In this document: positions 55,830-59,709 of the stretch, piece by piece
How the letters are laid out: each line of letters begins with the position of its first letter
How positions within the stretch are numbered: the first letter of the stretch is position 1
Source of the DNA: a virus
Length of the DNA stretch: 59,709 nt
Direction: 5' to 3' (one strand)
IMG/VR virus record: IMGVR_UViG_3300024999_000116
Location: 1-59,709 of that record
Translations under genes and position numbers: made by a program
The notes under the pieces: model-generated
The model's database searches: none
What the model saw: only the letters and a program-made list of their open reading frames with translations
Told to the model about the DNA's origin: nothing

Positions 55830-56229
55830 ACCAACAGTATATCTTGCCGGTAAAATGACCGGACTGAGTAAAGAGCAAATGAACGAATGGAGAGACAAGG
55901 CAACGGATGATCTATTGGAGGCAGGTTACAAGGTACTGAATCCGGTAGATACAGACTTCGGAACCAACGTAACCGACAGAGAAATTATCCACAGCAACGA
56001 CTTCCAGATTAGGCATAGTGACATTATCCTTGCCGAGTTGGATTATGAGCAAATCTCTATCGGTACAATTTGCGAGATTGTGGAGGCGAGAAGGCAGGGA
56101 AAACCCGTTATTGCATGGGGTACTGCCTGCAACATCATCAATCATCCGCATATCAAGGGCAGGATTACCCGGCATTATGAGGATTTAGTAGATGCCGTTC
56201 AGTATATCATTGAAAACTATTACTTATAG
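55822..56229 (+). CDS. Nucleoside 2-deoxyribosyltransferase-like
   Basis: The 135-residue protein has VYLAGKMTGLSKEQMNEWRD, VTDREIIHSNDFQIRHSDII and ISIGTICEIVEARRQGKPVI, the substrate and catalytic loops of the family (Glu in TICEIVEA). It probably exchanges bases on deoxyribose, feeding the phage nucleotide pool. AGGAGG precedes ATG 55822. Confidence 0.8.
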   Translation: MRRPTVYLAGKMTGLSKEQMNEWRDKATDDLLEAGYKVLNPVDTDFGTNVTDREIIHSNDFQIRHSDIILAELDYEQISIGTICEIVEARRQGKPVIAWGTACNIINHPHIKGRITRHYEDLVDAVQYIIENYYL

Positions 56230-56241
56230 GAGGTAGAGAGT

Positions 56242-56391
56242 ATTAGTGAACAAATTACTAGCGTATCAATAGAAATTGGTTCGGTGATAGCCGTTATTCT
56301 TTCATGGGCAGTTAATAAGTCAATCTTATTGTGTATACTGCATGGGTCCCTTAGTTGGTTTTATGTTATTTATTGGGTTATTAAATATTAG
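56242..56391 (+). CDS. Small membrane protein with ATT start
   Basis: The 49-residue frame begins ATT AGT GAA, 7 nt behind AGGAGGT, with no ATG/GTG/TTG nearby in frame. A central hydrophobic region (CILHGSLSWFYVIYWVI) matches small phage membrane proteins of unknown function. The stop is next to the AGGAGG of the following gene. Confidence 0.55.
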   Translation: MSEQITSVSIEIGSVIAVILSWAVNKSILLCILHGSLSWFYVIYWVIKY

Positions 56392-56404
56392 GAGGATGCC
56401 GCAA

Positions 56405-56596
56405 ATGCCGAAACAAAAACACCACAAACAACCTGAACTGAAATTTGTCGTTGACATACCAGACAACAGCAACCGGGCATGGTACGACAAGAAATATCGG
56501 AACAAGTTTAAAGATCGCCGGGGCGTTGTGCTACACGATTATAGAGATGGCATGTCGCCTGGATATTGTGTGGTAGCGGTGGAGGTAGTCAATTAG
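56405..56596 (+). CDS. Small basic protein
   Basis: The 63-residue product is basic at the start (PKQKHHKQPELKF) and ends in a strand (YCVVAVEVVN). ATG 56405 is 9 nt behind AGGAGG, better placed than ATG 56396. No family is recognised. Confidence 0.5.
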   Translation: MPKQKHHKQPELKFVVDIPDNSNRAWYDKKYRNKFKDRRGVVLHDYRDGMSPGYCVVAVEVVN

Positions 56597-56615
56597 TCAA
56601 CCACAATCAAAAATA

Positions 56616-56645
56616 ACCGCAGTAGTAAGCCCGTACAGCGACGTA
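56616..56645 (+). promoter_or_regulatory. Shared intergenic motif, copy 2
   Basis: ACCGCAGTAGTAAG, then GTACAGCG (56633-56640) and GTAAA. This corresponds to 50485-50523. The following 50 nt contain an imperfect TTACAGGACA/TGCCTGTTGTCGTAA hairpin before the next gene. Confidence 0.4.
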
Positions 56646-56705
56646 AAATTACAGGACATGCTTTTGTGCCTGTTGTCGTAAAATGGGCATAGAAGGGGGT
56701 AAAAA

Positions 56706-57155
56706 ATGAAATTCTCCAAAGGTGATAATAAGTTCGGCATGGATACCAAAACGCTAACTATGAGCGCAACGAGTCGGGCAGGCAGTAGAAAAACAACCAC
56801 AAGAGTATTGACGGAGGACGAGATTAACTATGTCCGAGAAAATACCGGAAAAATACCGATACAGGAAATTAGCAAAGAACTGCATATTTGGACAGAGGAT
56901 CTAAAAATGCTCTGTAAAGGTGTAGTGGAGATGAAGAAACGTCCCAACAAGGGCGCACCGAAATATACAGTTCCGAAGTTTACCGGAAAGAGTTCCCATG
57001 TTTCAAAGGGGAATGTCAAGAAAAAACCTGAGCAGATAAAACCGCGAGTTAGTCAAAAAGTGTTTGAGAGGTCAATAGAAGAATGTTTTGTTGACCCGAT
57101 GATGAAGGTGAGTATTGAGACCGGACAAGTCCTGTATGAAAGGGATTGTCTATGA
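56706..57155 (+). CDS. Basic hypothetical protein
   Basis: The 149-residue product is Lys/Thr-rich with a helix-turn-helix-like stretch (RENTGKIPIQEISKELHIWT), so it may bind DNA. AAGGGGG precedes the ATG. Its end overlaps the next gene by 4 nt. Confidence 0.55.
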   Translation: MKFSKGDNKFGMDTKTLTMSATSRAGSRKTTTRVLTEDEINYVRENTGKIPIQEISKELHIWTEDLKMLCKGVVEMKKRPNKGAPKYTVPKFTGKSSHVSKGNVKKKPEQIKPRVSQKVFERSIEECFVDPMMKVSIETGQVLYERDCL

Positions 57156-57358
57156 CTAGAGGCGACACGGTAAGAGTAGTCAGGATGCCGAAGGGAACCC
57201 GTAAAACTAAGCACAAATTCGCCGTTGGAGATATTGGTGAAGTAAGGAATATGTACGGCAAACGTGCTTATGTGTGGTTTGATGTGAACAGGGGCGCACC
57301 AATTAGCGTTAGAAATTTGGAGGTGACAAGGGGTGAGCAAGAGAACTGCGAAAAATAA
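57152..57358 (+). CDS. Small KOW-like protein
   Basis: The 68-residue product (RGDTVRVVRMPKG; FAVGDIGEVRNMYGKRAYVW) is an SH3/KOW-like barrel seen in many phages; function unknown. ATG 57152. Confidence 0.6.
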   Translation: MTRGDTVRVVRMPKGTRKTKHKFAVGDIGEVRNMYGKRAYVWFDVNRGAPISVRNLEVTRGEQENCEK

Positions 57359-57662
57359 GGCTAAGAGGCAGGAAGTAACTGAGTTAAGGCAGGAGATTTC
57401 TGCACTAACTAAAATTGCAAATGATCTCATAAATACTAATTATGGTTTACGCGAAAGACTTATTTATGATGAAAGCAGACTTACCGCTATCGAAGGTGCT
57501 TTAGCTAAAATGGTTAGTGAAAATTTCAGCATGGCGCAGGCTATTAGAGAACTCCAGGATTTAGATGCTGACAGGATTAAGATAATTAACTATCTAGATG
57601 GTAGGATAAATAAACTTGAAAAACCTATCGGATTTTGGACTAAGATATTTGGCAGGAAATGA
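57333..57662 (+). CDS. Coiled-coil protein
   Basis: The 109-residue product is helical throughout (VTELRQEISALTKIANDLI). GTG start inside the previous gene, preceded by GGAGGTG. Function unknown. Confidence 0.55.
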   Translation: MSKRTAKNKAKRQEVTELRQEISALTKIANDLINTNYGLRERLIYDESRLTAIEGALAKMVSENFSMAQAIRELQDLDADRIKIINYLDGRINKLEKPIGFWTKIFGRK

Positions 57663-57704
57663 TCTACTGTTTGCGGTATAATTAGACTGAGAAGGGGAGG
57701 AACT

Positions 57705-57809
57705 ATGGGGCGCAAAACTGGCAGGCCAAAGCAGGATCGGCAAACACTTTACGGTGAGTTTAAGAGTGCTGCTGAGAAAAATTTACCTAAGTCGAAGGGG
57801 GAGAAGTAA
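57705..57809 (+). CDS. Small basic peptide
   Basis: This 34-residue Lys-rich peptide starts after GGGGAGG; the stop abuts the next ATG. The preceding 40 nt contain TACTGTTTGCGGT (57665-57677), the inverted copy of the motif at 50485, merging into a TATAAT. Confidence 0.5.
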   Translation: MGRKTGRPKQDRQTLYGEFKSAAEKNLPKSKGEK

Positions 57810-58178
57810 ATGGCAGTTGACGCTAATACGGTATCGGGAATTTTAGATGAAATTGGTAAGAGGTTGAGCGGACCGGCAGAACATACTTATGAAATACTTG
57901 TTAAACAGGCTTATATTTCTGGTTATACAGATTTATTTACAGGGTTAGCATTTTCCGTTCTTGGTTTCGGCATGATTTATGCTACATATAAAATGGTAAA
58001 TAACGGTTTTTTTAAAGAACACGAGGATTTTTCCGTAATGTGTTCCATCGTTGGTGTTTTTGCTGCAATATTATTACCCTTGGCTATAGTATGTTGCTTG
58101 TCTAGTGGAATAAAGGAAATAATTAACCCTGAATATTATGCAATTGTGGATATTATAGAAAAAATATCAGGAAATTAA
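57810..58178 (+). CDS. Phage membrane protein
   Basis: The 122-residue protein has two hydrophobic helices (LAFSVLGFGMIYATYKMV; VFAAILLPLAIVCCLSSG) and an N-terminal amphipathic part. It resembles a common Bacillota phage membrane protein without known function. Confidence 0.6.
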   Translation: MAVDANTVSGILDEIGKRLSGPAEHTYEILVKQAYISGYTDLFTGLAFSVLGFGMIYATYKMVNNGFFKEHEDFSVMCSIVGVFAAILLPLAIVCCLSSGIKEIINPEYYAIVDIIEKISGN

Positions 58179-58191
58179 GGGGGATAAGTAG

Positions 58192-58767
58192 ATGCACTTA
58201 AAAATATTAGCAATAAAAGGTAGTTGGCGTGACGTTGCCGATGCTGCCAGAACAACTGTAAACATGGGTGCCGGAGAAGGTGAACCGTCTAGTAGTTACA
58301 AGCGCAGATTGTTGCTTTCGGAACATTCACCGATTAGAAAATTAGTTGTTAACTGGAAATGGTTTAATCTCAAATATTGGGTTTCGGTGCATCTAGTACG
58401 TCATAAATTCGGCATTGAGCATTGGGTACGGACGCAGCGCACAGATAGAACCGGAGTTAACCGGGATGAATTGCCACAGGGCGCAGTAGTTGAGCACGAG
58501 GCAGAGGCAAACGCACAGGCGATTATAAATATTAGTCGCAAAAGATTGTGTCTGAGAGCATCATGTGAAACTAGAATGGCATGGTTAGAGTTTCTGTGTG
58601 ACCTGGGATTTAAGGAAGAAGAGTTGATTAGTGTTTGCGTTAAGGATTGTGTTTACCGTGGTTACTGTTATGAAATGGACAGTTGCGGATTTTTTAGAAC
58701 TGAGGCATTTCAGCAGGAACTTGAATTATACCGCAAGGGAATAAATGTGGTGCAGGAGGTTGATTAA
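58192..58767 (+). CDS. ThyX-like thymidylate synthase, divergent
   Basis: The 191-residue protein keeps ThyX landmarks such as SSSYKRRLLLSEHSPIRKLV and the Arg-rich loop after VHLVRHKFGIEHW (RTQRTDRTGVNRDE). The classical RHR-x7-S motif is altered and the usual Ser is not evident. Being next to dCMP deaminase suggests a role in deoxynucleotide synthesis, though on another nucleotide or with changed chemistry. Confidence 0.65.
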   Translation: MHLKILAIKGSWRDVADAARTTVNMGAGEGEPSSSYKRRLLLSEHSPIRKLVVNWKWFNLKYWVSVHLVRHKFGIEHWVRTQRTDRTGVNRDELPQGAVVEHEAEANAQAIINISRKRLCLRASCETRMAWLEFLCDLGFKEEELISVCVKDCVYRGYCYEMDSCGFFRTEAFQQELELYRKGINVVQEVD

Positions 58768-59238
58768 TTGAGTTTTATGTTTATGAAAATAGCAGAAGAA
58801 GTAGCAGAAAAATCTGACTGCCTATCAAGAAAAGTCGGGGCGGTATTGGTGAGAGAAGTAATAATGTCCGTTGCCTCAAATACAGTTCCAGAAGGTTTAC
58901 CGAGTTGCAAGCAAGAAGGTCAGTGTTTACGCAGGAAATTAGGTATACCTAGCGGAGAAAGGCTAGAGTTGTGCAGGATTATTCATGCCGAGGTAAGGGC
59001 AATAGTATATGCCTTGTTATGTTCTTGGAATATTAGGGGTGCTACTTTATATGTTACCGATCCACCCTGTAATATGTGCGCTCATTTGATTGTTGCCGTA
59101 GGAATTAAGAAGGTTGTCTACAGGGGTGACTACCCCGGAAATGGACTTGATATATTGCGAAGGGGTGGTGTTGAAGTCGAGCAATATATACGGGATGCCA
59201 TCATCATAGACAATCCAGACGAAGGAGTGCCGGAATGA
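58768..59238 (+). CDS. dCMP deaminase
   Basis: In this 156-residue cytidine/deoxycytidylate deaminase the zinc site is HAEVRA (about residue 73) with PPCNMC (about residue 101). It begins FMKIAEEVAEKSDCLSRKVG as usual for ComEB-type enzymes. It turns dCMP into dUMP for thymidylate synthesis. TTG start directly after the ThyX-like stop. Confidence 0.9.
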   Translation: MSFMFMKIAEEVAEKSDCLSRKVGAVLVREVIMSVASNTVPEGLPSCKQEGQCLRRKLGIPSGERLELCRIIHAEVRAIVYALLCSWNIRGATLYVTDPPCNMCAHLIVAVGIKKVVYRGDYPGNGLDILRRGGVEVEQYIRDAIIIDNPDEGVPE

Positions 59239-59486
59239 TATTTAACGCATCTAGGTCATTGCCGAAAGTAGGCGAGAAATGGCGTAACTGGAAAACTGGT
59301 GCAGAATATGAGATTATCGGGGTTGGTAGGCACACAGAAACCGGAGAATGGTTAGTAACCTACAGAAACCCAGTAAAGAATCTCCATGACTTACACAATA
59401 GACCGCTTGATATGTTTATGGGAACTAGATGGGTGCCTGATTACGGAGTTTATGTATACTATTTTGAGAAAGTTGAGGAAAATTAA
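59235..59486 (+). CDS. DUF1653-like small protein
   Basis: The 83-residue product (KWRNWKTGAEYEIIGVGRHT; then LVTYRNP and RPLDMFMG) matches the DUF1653 pattern of an SH3-like fold found in phages. It overlaps both neighbours. Function unknown. Confidence 0.65.
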   Translation: MIFNASRSLPKVGEKWRNWKTGAEYEIIGVGRHTETGEWLVTYRNPVKNLHDLHNRPLDMFMGTRWVPDYGVYVYYFEKVEEN

Positions 59487-59709
59487 TGTCAATACACGAT
59501 GTACGTAAATTGGGGCGCGAATACTGCCAGACCGAAGGTTCCGCGCACTATGTAAAGATTAGAGAGAATAGCGGCATTGATGCCATAGAAATAGCAATGG
59601 TAAATGGTATGTTCGAGGATTTTGCTATTACTAACATGGTTAAGTATGCCCTGAGATTTAAGCACACGCGCAACATTGAGGACTTAAAGAAAGTTTCCGA
59701 CTACTCGCA
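59486..59709 (+). CDS. DUF3310-like protein, partial
   Basis: The gene runs off the window. The visible 74 residues contain GIDAIEIAMVNGMFEDFAIT and NMVKYALRFKHTRNIEDLKK, the pattern of DUF3310 (phage nucleotide-kinase-like) proteins. Confidence 0.65.
   Translation, partial: MSIHDVRKLGREYCQTEGSAHYVKIRENSGIDAIEIAMVNGMFEDFAITNMVKYALRFKHTRNIEDLKKVSDYS

Overview
The window is a stretch of a tailed bacteriophage or phage-plasmid genome of a Bacillota (Firmicutes) host. Signs are strong AGGAGG-type ribosome sites with many GTG/TTG starts, sigma-A-like promoters (TTGnnn-17-TATAAT), a HK97-type head module, a RepL-like replication protein, an FtsK-type ATPase with a replication-relaxation protein, and a Spo0E-like phosphatase that suggests an endospore-forming host. 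Both edges cut genes, so the genome continues. The host genus cannot be named from the sequence.

Layout. 0-2 kb: regulators, an HNH nuclease, a RepL-like protein and a candidate structured RNA. 2-28 kb: packaging and virion genes (TerS, TerL, portal, scaffold, decoration, capsid, fibres, connector, internal virion proteins) of podovirus-like type, interrupted by guests: three HNH genes, a split intein, a TnpB element and a tyrosine recombinase with its own promoter and terminator. 28-31 kb: an accessory operon (below) and a two-gene unit. 31-32.7 kb: lysis cassette behind a folded leader. 32.7-34.8 kb: leftward units with a Tad2-like anti-Thoeris gene, tRNA-Asn and two probable small RNAs. 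34.8-38 kb: FtsK and relaxation genes with membrane proteins. 38-46.5 kb: about 30 very small genes, many zinc-ribbon-like, and a divergent repressor/Cro-like pair. 46.5-50 kb: recombination (SbcC-like ATPase, RecT, MBL-fold). 51-59.7 kb: Dam methylase, Spo0E-like protein, replication initiator, DnaB and nucleotide metabolism (deoxyribosyltransferase, ThyX-like, dCMP deaminase).

The most unusual system is at 28.3-29.6 kb. One operon encodes a RAMP/Cas7-like protein and a small HNH nuclease, followed directly by two non-coding arrays with an exact 5-nt period (G or GG plus three variable bases). In a common register both arrays are 17 pentamers long. They share their first units and then diverge. 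A complete type II hammerhead ribozyme lies between them and a 15-bp-stem terminator follows. This looks like a guide-RNA locus with segmented 3-nt guides and ribozyme processing. The function is inference; the arrays and the ribozyme core can be read directly. Two small XRE regulators flank the locus.

Other notable items are the terminase large subunit broken into two genes by a split intein with an HNH gene between the halves, an XRE gene stopped by a 19-bp inverted copy of its own downstream sequence, divergent rhh/tnpB promoters sharing one palindromic -35 box, two leftward RNA leaders with a common motif, and two genes that appear to start with ATT.
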